A model generated the notes under the pieces. That model was given only the letters and a program-made list of their open reading frames with translations. It was not told the origin of the DNA and ran no database searches. Positions 31,992 through 42,096 of a stretch of DNA of 64,000 nt are shown one piece after another. This DNA comes from Bostrychus sinensis. Its lineage: Eukaryota > Chordata > Actinopteri > Gobiiformes > Eleotridae. Numbering within the stretch: position 1 is the first letter of the stretch; each line of letters opens with the position of its first letter. The stretch spans positions 8,774,034 through 8,838,033 of the forward strand of contig CM036244.1 of NCBI GenBank assembly GCA_020698575.1, read 5' to 3'. A program made the position numbers and the translations under genes.

Positions 31992-32729
31992 TATACATTT
32001 TACACATAAATAACCAAAAAATAAATAATAATAATACAAGTAGCTATGACAATAAAGCAATAATGACAAACAAAACTTAGAGAGGTTTTTTTTTTTTGTT
32101 TTGTTTTGTTTTTTTGTTTTTTTTTTGGGGGGGGGGGTTTGGTTTTTTTTTTTTTTTTTTTTTTTTACATTTTTTCTGTTGGATTGAACATCTTGTCCCA
32201 TCAAAAGGCAATATTAAAAAAGCACAACAGGTCCCCTTTAAAAAGGTCCATATATCTCTTGGAGAATGTTATTGCTTTTTTATTTTCCATTTTGTTTATG
32301 AGTGATATGTATCTGTCCATCTCAGTTATGAATTCTTGTATGCGTGGCGTTTTCCTTGCCCATTTACATTTATGAATATAATATTTTGCATGGATAATAA
32401 ACTGATTAAGGATATATTTAATATTTTGATGAATAGTTTTGCTGTATCCAAACATAACATCTTTTTTTTCTATTTCAATTTTATTTGATAGAGCACGATT
32501 AAAAATGTGTTTTATTTCGCACCAAAGGTAGCGCGAATATACACAATCAAAAAACAGATGGCAAATTGTTTCGATGGTGGAATTGCAAAAAGTACAAAGT
32601 GGGTCAATATCCTTATTAATTTATTTAAAAAACCTCTACACAGATATATTCTATGCATTATTTTGAATGAAACTTCCCGCAGTTTATTACCCATGCAATA
32701 TTTGTAATTTAGCATAAACGATGTCTTCC
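31938..32729 (-). mobile_element. L1-like LINE copy, 5'-truncated, with 14-base target duplication
   Basis: AAACTACTGGAGTT occurs exactly at 31924-31937 and 32730-32743, a perfect duplication of the L1 type. Between them, on the minus strand: 5' end GGAAGACATCGTTTATGC, a coding remnant (see pseudogene), a 3' UTR with A- and C-runs (32090-32166), and a terminal (AAT)n tail (31944-31988). The copy is 792 bases, i.e. strongly 5'-truncated. The intact duplication suggests a fairly young insertion. Confidence 0.9.
32190..32715 (-). pseudogene. L1-like ORF2 C-terminal end, broken
   Basis: Minus-strand remnant of the region after the reverse transcriptase domain of an L1-type ORF2. The first frame (32715 to 32512) reads YKYCMGNKLREVSFKIMHRI, then YLCRGFLNKLIRILTHFVLF, the zinc-binding-type RT C-terminus, but the expected C..C pair is damaged. 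After a stop and frame change, the second frame (32455 to 32201) reads ...NQFIIHAKYYIHKCKWARK and then ends. The YILGKFHIHKCKW-like motif in intact fish L1 proteins precedes the stop in the same way. The copy starts here because of 5' truncation, so no catalytic residues are present. Confidence 0.75.
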
Positions 32730-32743
32730 AAACTACTGGAGTT

Positions 32744-33607
32744 AGCCTTCACACAAAAGTATTCTGATCTCAGTAATGTATTAAAATAGTGTATGCTCAG
32801 GTTTTATCCACTGTTTTTCTCCCTTATATAAATCAAAGCAAACCTACTTTTGTCACTGCTATTGCTACTTTACTTTTTATTATTATACAAAATGACCAGA
32901 TGCAAATATTGATCAAATTTCTCCTCCTATCTTTGTCATTGTCTCCAGCTTTATAGATCTCTCACTTTTGTTTGGCAATTTCTTCTTCCTGCCTTTACAT
33001 GAATCAAATCCTGTATTAGTTGCACTGAAAAAGCACAAAATGAGAAAGACATGTTATTAGGTTTTTTAAGATGTTTTCTAACCTTAGCGTAACATATGAA
33101 CTCTTTTTGTCGAACCGTGAAATCAAATAAATGATCCAGTGAGTCGCATCAAAACCTTGAATTATTCCTAACCTTCAAAGCACATATTTCTTTTAATAAT
33201 CATTTTCTGCTCAAATTCAAAAAGAGCAGCCTTGATTTCATTGCATCTTTATAATTATCTTCAGGAGATATTTTGGTCTGATCACGTTCAATTTATTCCT
33301 CTAACGATAAAGTGACAAAAAATGGTGTTCCCGACATCACGGCTTAATTAAATCACAGGTTTGTAAAATTAAAAGCTGAAAGAGGATGAGACGCTTCTTC
33401 AAAGTCTTTAATGAAGCAGCAGTTAAAGGTGTGAGCGCAGCAAAAAGATTTCATTTACAGAGCAGTAATACTGAGGAGACTTTCTAGAACAACATGAGCA
33501 GAAATAAAAAATAATTGCTGAGTATTGACAAGGCATTGGTATTCAAGAACTGATCCACCAGATATTTCCTTGAAATATGGTCACCAGTGTTGAATATGTT
33601 TGTAATA
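32744..33607. other. Intergenic DNA, possibly unique
   Basis: 33190-33500 lacks repeat signatures and holds CGGCTTAATTAAATCACAGG, CAGCCTTGATTTCATTGCAT and TTCTTCAAAGTCTTTAATGA. It resembles AT-rich conserved non-coding DNA, but conservation is untested. No gene. Confidence 0.35.
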
Positions 33608-33699
33608 TAGACTATATTTCCAAAAGGATTAGCTCACCTGCCTTTACACGCATATGAACTAAAGTGACGTCTCGTTCTTAAACCATAGAGTTTAATCTG

Positions 33700-34530
33700 A
33701 CGTCAGCCCAACGTCAGACACTGATGTTGGACAAAGGCCTGGCTCGCAGTCTTCGCTCTAATTCATCCCAAAGGTGTCCTGTCAGGTTGAGGTCAGGACT
33801 CTGTGCAGGTTCAGTCAAGTTCCTCCACACCAAACTCACTCATCCATGTCTTTAATTCAATTCAGATTTATTTGTATAGCCCAGTATCACAACAAAAGTC
33901 GCCTCAAAGGGCTTCACAACAGTTGATCAAACATAAACACACAATCAGACAACACAAACAATAACTACACTAAACAGACCCAGGACACTCCTGTCCTTAG
34001 ACCCTCCTTCTCGGTAAGGAAAAACTCCTAAAAAAACCCAGCTGTGGGAAAAAAGAAGAAACCTTATGGAGCCCAACTGAAGGAGAGATCCTCTCCCAGG
34101 ACGGACAGGCAATGCGTCTAGGGCTGTTAGTTCATTAGCTCATCTATAGGATCATAGATCAGCTCTGTAAGGATTCATGCAGGGAGTGGGGGGAGGTAGT
34201 TGAGGAAGTCCAGAGGATGCAGCAGGGGCCTCATCCAGACAGGTGATGGAGCGAGGTAGATCCAGGAAATCCTTAGAGGTCAGGTTGAGGGCCCACAGGT
34301 CGGGACAGGAGCACAGATGGGGTCAGCTAAGATCCAATCGTCACTGGGACATCTGCCGGCAGCCAGGCTTTATGGACCGTGCTTTGTTGGAACAGGAAGT
34401 GGCCATCCCCAAACTGTTCCCACAAAGTTTTGAGCATGGATTTGTCCAAAATCTCTTGGTGCTGAAGCATTCAGAGCTCCTTTCACTGGAACTAAGCTCC
34501 TGAAAACAACCCCACACCATAATCCACATT
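33700..34530 (-). pseudogene. Tc1-type transposase relic, deleted and interrupted
   Basis: Two short blocks on the minus strand on either side of the R1 insertion. The block at 34530-34372 reads ...MWIMVWGCFQELSSSERSSE..., matching the mobile part before the second catalytic aspartate of Tc1-like transposases (a VWGCF-type motif is usual there). The block at 33849-33700 corresponds to the region of the acidic catalytic triad (in intact relatives a DLNPIENLW-type line), here with deletions. The N-terminal paired-type DNA-binding domains are absent. The element cannot make an active enzyme. Confidence 0.65.
33855..34367 (-). mobile_element. Retroposon-like repeat R1, 513-bp copy with target duplication
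   Basis: Inserted into the Tc1 relic between two copies of CTTTA (33850-33854 and 34368-34372); removing it restores CATGTCTTTATGGACC, the normal Tc1 line. Plus-strand left end ATTCAATTCAGATTTATTTG; right end GCCGGCAGCCAGG. Contains CTCTCCCAGGACGGACAGGC and CAGGGGCCTCATCCAGACAG. No coding frame of note. The shared end with 2685-2878 suggests that ATTCAATTCAG is the 3' tail side of a minus-strand retroposon. Confidence 0.85.
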
Positions 34531-34575
34531 CAGTTATTTGGGTGGGTGAGTGAATACTTTTGGAAATGTAGTGTA

Positions 34576-35779
34576 TGAAGTGTGAGCGATGCCTTTGCTG
34601 GGCCAGGGTCCACCAACTTTTGTAAAAGGCCCAGCCAATTAGAAGACTTTAAATGAACTGTAATAGACGTTTTTCACAGTAAATGAAAGTAATTGCACGT
34701 TGCACAATCCCATTTCTAGTTAGCACTTGTTTAAGGCAAAATGGAGTGTTTACAGTAAGATTACTGAATTTTATGTTTGTGGACGTAGTTACAGTTAGAG
34801 AGGCAAAGACAGCCAGAAATAAGTCAGACAAATACTAAGAAAGTAAATAAGAAAACCTAAATTAACAGTTAGCATTAGCTAACTAGAGATGACAAAGTCA
34901 GTTAGACTGAAAATGTTTTAACCCTCAGTCCCTACTTATTTTCATTCTGCAGCCATTGCAATACAGAAAGATTAAATCATGTTAATTCCTCTGGAACCCT
35001 GTCAGACAGAGGCTAAAAAATACAAAAACAAAAACAGAAAAAATCACCACCAGATCCATTTCTCATTGCGGGTAAAATTCCCCTTATAATTCCCATTTTA
35101 CATTATATCAGAGACTGTAGACCAGACCTTTTAGGGCTTTAAGAGGAAGAGGATGTGATTTTCTTGTAATGGCACAAAAAGTAAAATGTATTAAAATCAG
35201 TGTTAGGGCAAATCTGTGACCTGTCCGGGACTGGTAATCCCTGCACAAACAAAAAACCTCTTTAAATAGTAAATAATTCATGTTTTATTTCCAAATATGT
35301 GGAATTATGTAAACAAACTGGCATTTAGAGGGTTAAAAATATGAAAATGAATTCACTTTTGCTCTGTATGATGAGGACAGGAGTTAATGATCAAAAAACA
35401 ACAACAACAAAAGTATTTTTCTTCATGTTTTATGTTTTTAATTTTGACCCTGTGACCTTAAAGGAGAGGAAGATGAAGAACGTGATTTTTTAAAGAAGGG
35501 CCTGAAAAGTTAAATGAATTATAAAATAGCAAAAACCTGTATTTTATACATTTACAGCTGATTTTGACTCTCACTGAGATTGTTAGTGATGTTTTGTACA
35601 TTTTTCATTTTGTCAGAATATGAAATGTAGCCAAAGGGCCGGTAGTTGTCAGAGCAAAAACTTGATTTTTGGACTCCAACCACTACCAGAAGCACCGCAA
35701 CACGTCGTCCGATAGAAAATGCAAAAGTGTAAAAAAAGCCTATACTCAAATTTTGTTTGTTTGATTTCAATGCAGTATT
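34576..35779. other. Unassigned AT-rich DNA
   Basis: Two segments share the wording TTTTAGGGCTTTAAGAGGAA / AAGGAGAGGAAGATGAAGAA followed by GTGATTTT (35130 and 35460), a possible diverged duplication. The 72-codon minus frame at 35552-35770 is unrecognised. Confidence 0.4.
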
Positions 35780-36040
35780 TCACATGTTCTTGGGATTTCT
35801 GAGATCAAATGCTGCTAACACGCACAGCTCTACACATGAAGAGGATGTACTTCATTACGACCAAGTGTCGGAGGCAGATTTCAAAGACATGGATTAGGCC
35901 TAATCCCAGATGAGCGCCAGTCAGAGCCGATGGGATTAAATCATGTGAGGCTTGTTTGATTCTCACTGGGATTTCAATATGATTTTAAAGTAATCCACAG
36001 ATGATACCCCTCCTCCAGATGGAGACGTGGGACTGGGGCG
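35780..36040. promoter_or_regulatory. Candidate enhancer-like block with paired homeodomain palindrome
   Basis: 35891-35906 is the perfect 16-base palindrome GGATTAGGCCTAATCC: two inverted TAATCC cores, the site type preferred by K50 homeodomain proteins (OTX, PITX, GSC families). GGGATTAAATCATG follows at 35932 and CTGGGATTTCAATATGATTT at 35967. The block has mixed composition and no repeat signature. Function is inferred from the motifs only. Confidence 0.35.
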
Positions 36041-36140
36041 GACTCATATGTTCACACAGTAATGGTTTGTGTGAGCTGTAACTAGTGGAAAACCAAAATA
36101 AAGCCAATATTACCAAATTAAAAACAAATTAAAAAGTGTT

Positions 36141-36308
36141 TTCTGCTGCAGCTCAGTTGGTAGAGCATGTGATGTTGTGGTTTCAAGTCCAGACTACCAA
36201 GATTTACCAAATTTCTCCCCCTGCTGTCTTTTCCATGACTTCTTCTCACTTCTCTACTGTCTAATAAAGCTTAAAGGCCAAAAAATATCAAAAAAAAAAA
36301 AAAAGAAA
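36141..36308 (+). mobile_element. tRNA-derived SINE with poly(A)
   Basis: Head GCTGCAGCTCAGTTGGTAGA (A box near 36149-36160), B-box-like GGTTTCAAGTCC (36179-36190), body TTTCTCCCCCTGCTGTCTTT, 3' end TCTAATAAAGCTTAAAGGCC and a 14-base A run (36291-36304). No clear target duplication. A sister copy is at 49384-49530. Confidence 0.75.
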
Positions 36309-36654
36309 ACGAGCCACCTCTTTTTTGTGGCAGCATGGCTCTGAGTAAGGAAAAATTCAGACAATCAGCCAGCCAAAAGAAATGTTTGTTGCTGTAAAAT
36401 GTATTGGTTTAATTGGTTCATAGGTTTTGACCCAATAAATGGTATGTTAATGTCGATTAGTACAAAAGTACGGTGGAAGTGAGTGAATTGAACAGCTCTT
36501 TGTTCGAGCACAGTTAATACATCTCGCCTGGCTCAAGCCTATTCTGGCAGGTAACAACCGATAATGTTATAAATGCCAATGTTATAATAATGTTGGCAAT
36601 TTTAAATGTAATAAAGCCAATAATGTAATAACTTACCAATAATGTAAGACATTA
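36309..36654. other. Unassigned AT-rich DNA
   Basis: GCCAATAATGTAATAACTTA-type short repeats of AATGTTATAA/AATGTAATAA occur next to the minisatellite (36560-36650). No gene. Confidence 0.4.
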
Positions 36655-38350
36655 TTGTGAGGCTGGTGTGTGTCTGTGTGAGGCTGGTGTGTGTCTGTGT
36701 GAGGCTGGTGTGTGTCTGTGTGAGGCCAGTGTGTGTCTGTGTGAGGTTGGTGTGTGTCTGTGTGAGGCTGGTGTGTGTCTGTGTGAGGCCAGTGTGTGTC
36801 TGTGTGAGGCTGGTGTGTGTCTGTGTGAGGCCAGTGTGTGTCTGTGTGAGGTTGGTGTGTGTCTGTGTGAGGCCGGTGTGTGTCTGTGTGAGGCGGTGTA
36901 TGTCTGTGTGAGGTTGGTGTGTGTCTGTGTGAGGTTGGTGTGTGTCTGTGTGAGGCGGTGTGTGTCTGTGTGAGGCTGGTGTATGTCTGTGTGAGGCTGG
37001 TGTGTGTCTGTGTGAGGCATTGTGTGTCTGTGTGAGGTGGTGTGTGTCTGTGTGAGGCGGTGTGTGTCTGTGTGAGGCTGGTGTGTGTCTGTGTGAGGCT
37101 GGTGTGTGTCTGTGTGAGGCCAGTGTGTGTCTGTGTGAGGCTGGTGTGTGTCTGTGTGAGGCTGGTGTGTGTCTGTGTGAGGCCAGTGTGTGTCTGTGTG
37201 AGGTTGGTGTGTGTCTGTGTGAGGCCGGTGTGTGTCTGTGTGAGGCGGTGTATGTCTGTGTGAGGTTGGTGTGTGTCTGTGTGAGGTTGGTGTGTGTCTG
37301 TGTGAGGCCAGTGTGTGTCTGTGTGAGGTTGGTGTGTGTCTGTGTGAGGCCGGTGTGTGTCTGTGTGAGGCGGTGTATGTCTGTGTGAGGTTGGTGTGTG
37401 TCTGTGTGAGGTTGGTGTGTGTCTGTGTGAGGCGGTGTGTGTCTGTGTGAGGCTGGTGTATGTCTGTGTGAGGCTGGTGTGTGTCTGTGTGAGGCATTGT
37501 GTGTCTGTGTGAGGTGGTGTGTGTCTGTGTGAGGCGGTGTGTGTCTGTGTGAGGCTGGTGTGTGTCTGTGTGAGGCCGGTGTGTGTCTGTGTGAGACTGG
37601 TGTGTGTCTGCGTGAGGCTGGTGTGTGTCTGTGTGAGGTGGTGTGTGTCTGTGTGAGGTCGGTGTGTGTCTGTGTGGGGCTGGTTTCTGTCTGTGCGAGG
37701 CCGGTGCGTGTCTGTATCAGGCCGGTGTGTGTCTGTGTGAGGCCGGTGCGTGTCTGTATCAGGCCGGTGTGTGTCTGTGTGAGGCCAGTGTGTGTCTGTG
37801 TGAGGGTGGTGTGTGTCTGTGTGAGGTGGTGTGTGTCTTTGTGAGGCCAGTGTGTGTCTGTGTGAGGTGGTGTGTGTCTCTGTGAGACTGGTGTGTCTGT
37901 GTGATGCTGGTGTGTGTCTGTGTGAGGCGGTGTGTGTCTCTGTGAGACTGGTGTGTCTGTGTAAGGCTGGTGTGTGTCTGTGTGAGGGTGGTGTGTGTCT
38001 GTGTGAGGCTGGTGTGTGTCTGTGTGAGACTGGTGTGTGTCTGTGTGAGACTGGTGTGTGTCTGTGTGAGGCAGTGTGTGTCTGTGTGAGGCTGGTGTGT
38101 GTCTGTGTGAGGCCGGTGTGTGTCTCTGTGAGACTGGTGTGTGTCTGTGTGAGACTGGTGTGTGTCTGTGTGAGGCCTGGTGTGTGTCTGTGTGAGGGCA
38201 GTGTGTGTCTGTGTGAGGCTGGTGTGTGTCTGTGTGAGGGCAGTGTGTGTCTGTGTGAGACTGGTGTATGTCTGTGTGAGGCCGGTGTGTGTCTGTGTGA
38301 GGGCAGTGTGTGTCTGTGTGAGGCTGGTGTGTGTCTGTGTGAGGCTGGAG
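36655..38350. repeat. GT-rich minisatellite, 20-21 base unit, ~80 copies
   Basis: Unit GAGGCTGGTGTGTGTCTGTG-T (21 bases) with variants GAGGCCAGTG, GAGGTTGGTG, GAGGCCGGTG, GAGACTGGTG, GAGGGCAGTG and a 20-base form GAGGCGGTG. In the first half, blocks recur at exactly 477 bases: AGGCGGTGTAT at 36891 and 37368, GAGGCATTGTG at 37014 and 37491. The right half (after 37560) is more mixed and includes GTATCAGGCCGGTGCG variants. One strand is almost free of A and C apart from the fixed positions. Long open frames on both strands (up to 281 codons, 36652-37497 minus) follow from the 21-base period lacking stops and are not genes. Confidence 0.95.
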
Positions 38351-38399
38351 CTAAAGCTGTATTAGCTTCAGTAAACAGGAGACTACTTCAGGTTTACCT

Positions 38400-38640
38400 C
38401 CAGCTTTCTGTGCATTAAATTCACTTCTCTGCTCCACCGACCCATCCCACCCCATTCCGACCTAGTGGAAAGGCACCTATATATAGGTTCACTAATTCAC
38501 CTAACACACATGCATGTCCTGGGACAGTGGGCCCACAACAACACAGGGAAGACATGTACACTCCACTCAGAGAGATCCTGATTCGGTCGGCCTGAGGATC
38601 AAACCCCCGTCTTTCTTACTGAGATTTAAAAAAAAAAAAA
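38400..38640 (-). repeat. Composite tRNA-like repeat fragment
   Basis: The inverse reads GTTTGATCCTCAGGCCG, GAGTGGAGTGTACATGTCTT, GGACATGCATGTGTGTTAGG and GAATTAGTGAACCTATATA, the order of the family at 10455-10565 and its neighbours. An A run (38627-38641) ends the block. Confidence 0.55.
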
Positions 38641-39215
38641 AGCCAAAGATAGACCGAATACCCTTGTTGCTACAAAAGTTGTTGGTTACCCGCATTTGAA
38701 AGAAACATAAGAGCAAAGAGAAGTTGAAACCCTGCCATTGGACAAACACAGAAGCAGGAAAACATATACGCAGTGATAAAACAGAATGTGTTAATACGTG
38801 ACGCTGCTAAAGCTCTGTAATGGACCCTCTCCGGCGGAATGTAAGTGCTAACTTCTTTAAAACCATGTGTGAAACGACAGAAACACACCACAGGGAAATC
38901 ATGTGTGAGGATGAGAGCTGCTCGGAGCATATGGCTGTCTGAGTATGCGCTCGAGTGTTGGTGCATATATGAAACAACTGTAGGATCTCAGAGGAGGATA
39001 ATTCAAGCACTGTGTTTCATGACAGAGTGCGTCACTTGCTTATAAATAAAAGTGTAAAAGTAATTAATTGACTTTATTTTATTACAGCACAAGTGTATCA
39101 AAGAAAGATGGCTGGGATTCTAAAATCTAACACTTAAACATCTCCTTTTTAAGCTTTTAACCAGGTTTTAATGTTGTTTCCACCTAAAAAACAAACCTGG
39201 CATAGCATTTTGTTT
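38641..39215. other. Unassigned DNA
   Basis: Overlapping frames of 60-98 codons on the minus strand (38567-39010) have no recognisable domains. Confidence 0.4.
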
Positions 39216-39219
39216 TATT

Positions 39220-39765
39220 TTTATTTATTTTTTAGATAGATAATGTTTATTCAGACATACTCATATATATTTTGACAGACATATAACAAAATTAGTCATT
39301 GTATAAATCAAAACCATTTCAATTGTCAACAAACTATCACCAATATAAATAAGTAAATGATTAAATATATATATTGTCTTGAAAAGAAATAACTTTGTAT
39401 TTTACACGTCTGAATAGGAGCGGGAAGAAGTAAAAAACTTATTTAATCCCACCCCTCGTCACAAATCCTTCACCATACAAAAATTAATTCAACTTCCTTT
39501 TAACATTAATTTTCTACATCGCTCACTCCGTACCCATGAACTCCCAATACTCAACTTATTTTATCCACATACAAAAATAATTTCTTTATATCTGTTTTTA
39601 AACTGCTTCATATTTGGACGTTGTTTCAATTCATGATTCAAGTCGTTCCATTTTTTTACCCCACAAAAACTCTTCTTAGTCGTGCAAACTCCTTTTGTTT
39701 TAAAATGATGCAAACCTCTTAAATTGTGACACCCTTTTCTTTCAATAAACAATATTCACGCATGT
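39220..39765 (-). mobile_element. LINE 3' end with C-terminal coding remnant
   Basis: Minus-strand frame 39752-39561 ends ...SFCGVKKWNDLNHELKQ..., then FKNRYKEIIF. This is the G...WN.L...L......FK..YK motif found at the C-terminus of many non-LTR polymerases. The 3' UTR follows with GGGGTGGGATTAAATAAG and TTACTTCTTCCCGCTCC, a layout familiar from fish LINEs, down to an A/T-rich end near 39220. The catalytic domain is missing. Confidence 0.65.
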
Positions 39766-39779
39766 TTGAGATGGAAAAT

Positions 39780-40185
39780 GGCTCGGTGTTGCAGCCGCAT
39801 GAAACCAGGAAGTGCCTCTGCGCGTTTCTAAAGCCCAGACACCGTCACCAGACTCATTCTGATCACTGGACTGAGACATTTCTGTTGGATTGGTATATAG
39901 TTCCTTTCAACCAGGAAATAAAGTACAGATAAATGATTTGTTCCTGAATGAATTGGTCAGAAAATATTTTGGCAGGAACCTAAACATATATCTTACACGT
40001 CCGTTTTATATCTCTGTCTGTGACTTCATTGTGTCCCATAAAAGCCCTATTATTAACAATTCAGTTAAATAAATGGCATTGTGGGTTTAGGAGGCGTCGA
40101 TGCCAGCGTTCTCTCCTTGTTAGTGCTTCACCCTGAGCTGAGAATGAGGTGAGGGGCTTGTCAACACTTACCAGAAACGTAAAAC
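39780..40185. other. Intergenic DNA with family D block
   Basis: 39815-39875 is the inverse of part of 20050-20110 (CGCGTTTCTAAAGCCCAGAC). The rest is unassigned. Confidence 0.45.
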
Positions 40186-40620
40186 AGCATGGAAATAGGA
40201 AGACAGACTGTAAATGAGTCTCCTCATTATAACAAGACAGAGGGAAAAATAATAATAACTTTTAATTCTAAGTGTGGAAAAGCAACACGTTTCTCTGTGA
40301 TCAGCGAGAGTCTGGGTCTCCAGGGAGTTCAGTGTTGGTTATGTGCAATTAGTTTTTGGCATTCAATAAAGCAGTGAGGCAATAAAGTGGCTTTGTGGTA
40401 ATCCAAGATTAATTCTCATGAATATTAGATCAAGGAAGGGATTTGCAAACGGGAAAATAGTCACTAGAGATTAGAATATATCAAACTCCTCTGAGGAGCG
40501 AGGATCTCTGCTGCAGCGCTGTTAAATAAAGTAACTCTTAAAACATACAAGGAGACAGATAATGTCAGTGTACAAGTTAAATGAATTATTTCGGCACTGG
40601 CACAAACAAATGAAGGCTAG
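40186..40620. other. Candidate conserved non-coding block
   Basis: No repeat signature. 40335-40460 holds TATGTGCAATTAGTTTTTGG, GGCATTCAATAAAGCAGTG, GAGGCAATAAAGTGGCTTTG, GTGGTAATCCAAGATTAATT and CTCATGAATATTAGATC: dense homeodomain-type TAAT/ATTA cores plus two CAATAAAG motifs. It resembles developmental enhancers; conservation is not shown. A 62-codon frame (40189-40377) is probably chance. Confidence 0.35.
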
Positions 40621-40829
40621 CACAAACAATAGTCAAGGGTAACGACAGTTTTGAGTCAGTTTTACCAACAATCGCTTTGCCAATAACTAACGACATAACA
40701 GAAACAAACTGGACTCAAAAACTGATGTGGAAAGTAGACGCTCAGTCAGTTTTACATACGTAGGTTGTTTTTTTTTTAAAGAAAATGTTGTTTCTGCATA
40801 TTCACCTTTCATCTCTGTTTTGCCTGTTC

Positions 40830-40970
40830 CTGATGGATGGAGCCTCTCCCGGAAACTATGGGCTTGAGGCGGGGTACACCATGGACAGCGGCCTGACCCA
40901 GAGACATAAACACAGACACACAACCATTCACTCTCACATTCATTCACTCACAGTTCAGAGTCACTAAATC
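40830..40970 (+). repeat. Composite dispersed repeat fragment
   Basis: GGAAACTATGGGCTTGAGGC, GGGGTACACCATGGACAGCG and CATTCACTCTCACATTCATT match the family core also present at 8690-8770. Confidence 0.65.
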
Positions 40971-41217
40971 ATCTACATTACCCTGTTCACGTGGGATAAG
41001 CATTACCCCCGACCCTCTGTAATTAATAAATTCTTAATCTTAAGCTAATATCTATGTTGCTTAGCCGCTCCTTACCCCCTGCTACAATCAATCCTATCAT
41101 CTTTTGAGATTTTGCTCTTCTTAAACTGTAGGTGCCCCTCTCTTTTAATCCATTCACTGCAACATGGCTCTCTCGATCTAACTTTAGCACAGAAAGCGTC
41201 CAAACTTTCCAAAAAGA
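40971..41217. other. Unassigned DNA
   Basis: Nothing recognised. Confidence 0.4.
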
Positions 41218-41219
41218 TA

Positions 41220-41654
41220 GGGTGACCAGATTTTTACACCCAAAAACTGGGACACATACTTTTTTCCACTAATCATGGTGCATTTGAACTCATCAAGTGA
41301 TAATAAAGCTTCCAAAGTCCATACAATTTTCTGTCCTGTCATTGAAGTACTATGAAGATTGGGCTTTTGAATTTAATCATTGATCATCCGTAAATCTCTG
41401 CCGTAAAACCACCGCAAATTTATTAATAAAAAAAAAAAATCATTTAATTTAAAATGATAATGTTAATGATTTTACTGAGAAACGTTTTTAGACAAATGTG
41501 TTTTTAGATTCTTGTGCTTTTTTGTTAGTTAAAATGGCGACATGGTTTGTTGAAAACTGGGTCATACGAGTGTTTTTACAGATCTGTCTTGGGACATGGG
41601 ACGAGGAGCCTAAAACTGGGACTGTCCTGGTTAAATAGGGATGTCTGGTCACTG
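41220..41654. mobile_element. Short inverted-repeat element with TA flanks
   Basis: Left GGGTGACCAGATTTTTACAC, inverse right end CAGTGACCAGACATCCC; AACTGGGACA near the left pairs with CTGGGACTGTCC near the right. TA on both sides (41218-41219, 41655-41656) suits a Tc1/mariner-type target. No coding capacity. Confidence 0.6.
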
Positions 41655-42096
41655 TATAGAGCCTCATGTTGCTTCAACAACTTAACTTAACATTGCCATG
41701 ACGATAGGAGTTGTGCTTCCTGGTCACGTCTTCACCATAGTCCGTTTCCTTTTTTTTACTCTTTAATTGGAGAAAAACGGTAATCAGAGTGAAGTAAGAC
41801 CTATGGAGACATGTTTTTATTATTATAGTTTAGATACAAATGCAAAATGGATTGTTAAAAGACATTTTGGATCGCTATTATGATTATTAAGGAAAGAATC
41901 CGCTGACAAAAACAGCCTAAATCACAGACATGGGCATTCACATGGGACTGGTCTTATCAGAGGACCCGTGTTGGCTGAAATGAATCATTTTTGGGGGAAT
42001 TTTAATTTTACAACCTTGGCAATTATTACTAATTAATGGGTGGTAATACTAATCCTGTGCCAATAGGCTAGACATGCATGTTAGTATATTTTAAAG

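Larger units (their letters stand above)
33610..34573 (-). mobile_element. Tc1/mariner element relic, split by repeat R1
   Basis: Left end (after TA at 33608-33609) GACTATATTTCCAAAAG; right end the inverse of CACTACATTTCCAAAAG, followed by TA (34574-34575). The interior on the minus strand is a deleted transposase gene: the plus strand shows GAAGGCCTGGCTCGCAG-like, CTAATTCATCCCAAAGGTGT, GAGGTCAGGACTCTGTGCAG and CCCCAAACTGTTCCCACAAA. These are the complements of Tc1 coding blocks I recognise. Much of the gene is missing. Interrupted at 33855-34367. Confidence 0.8.

Noticed and set aside
36652..37497. 281-codon minus-strand open frame rich in H, T, D and P
   Set aside because: It is the translation of a 20-21 base minisatellite that lacks stop codons; frames of the same kind exist on the other strand.
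36655..38350. Regularly spaced repeats resembling a CRISPR array
   Set aside because: Units are contiguous with no unique spacers, and the genome is a vertebrate.
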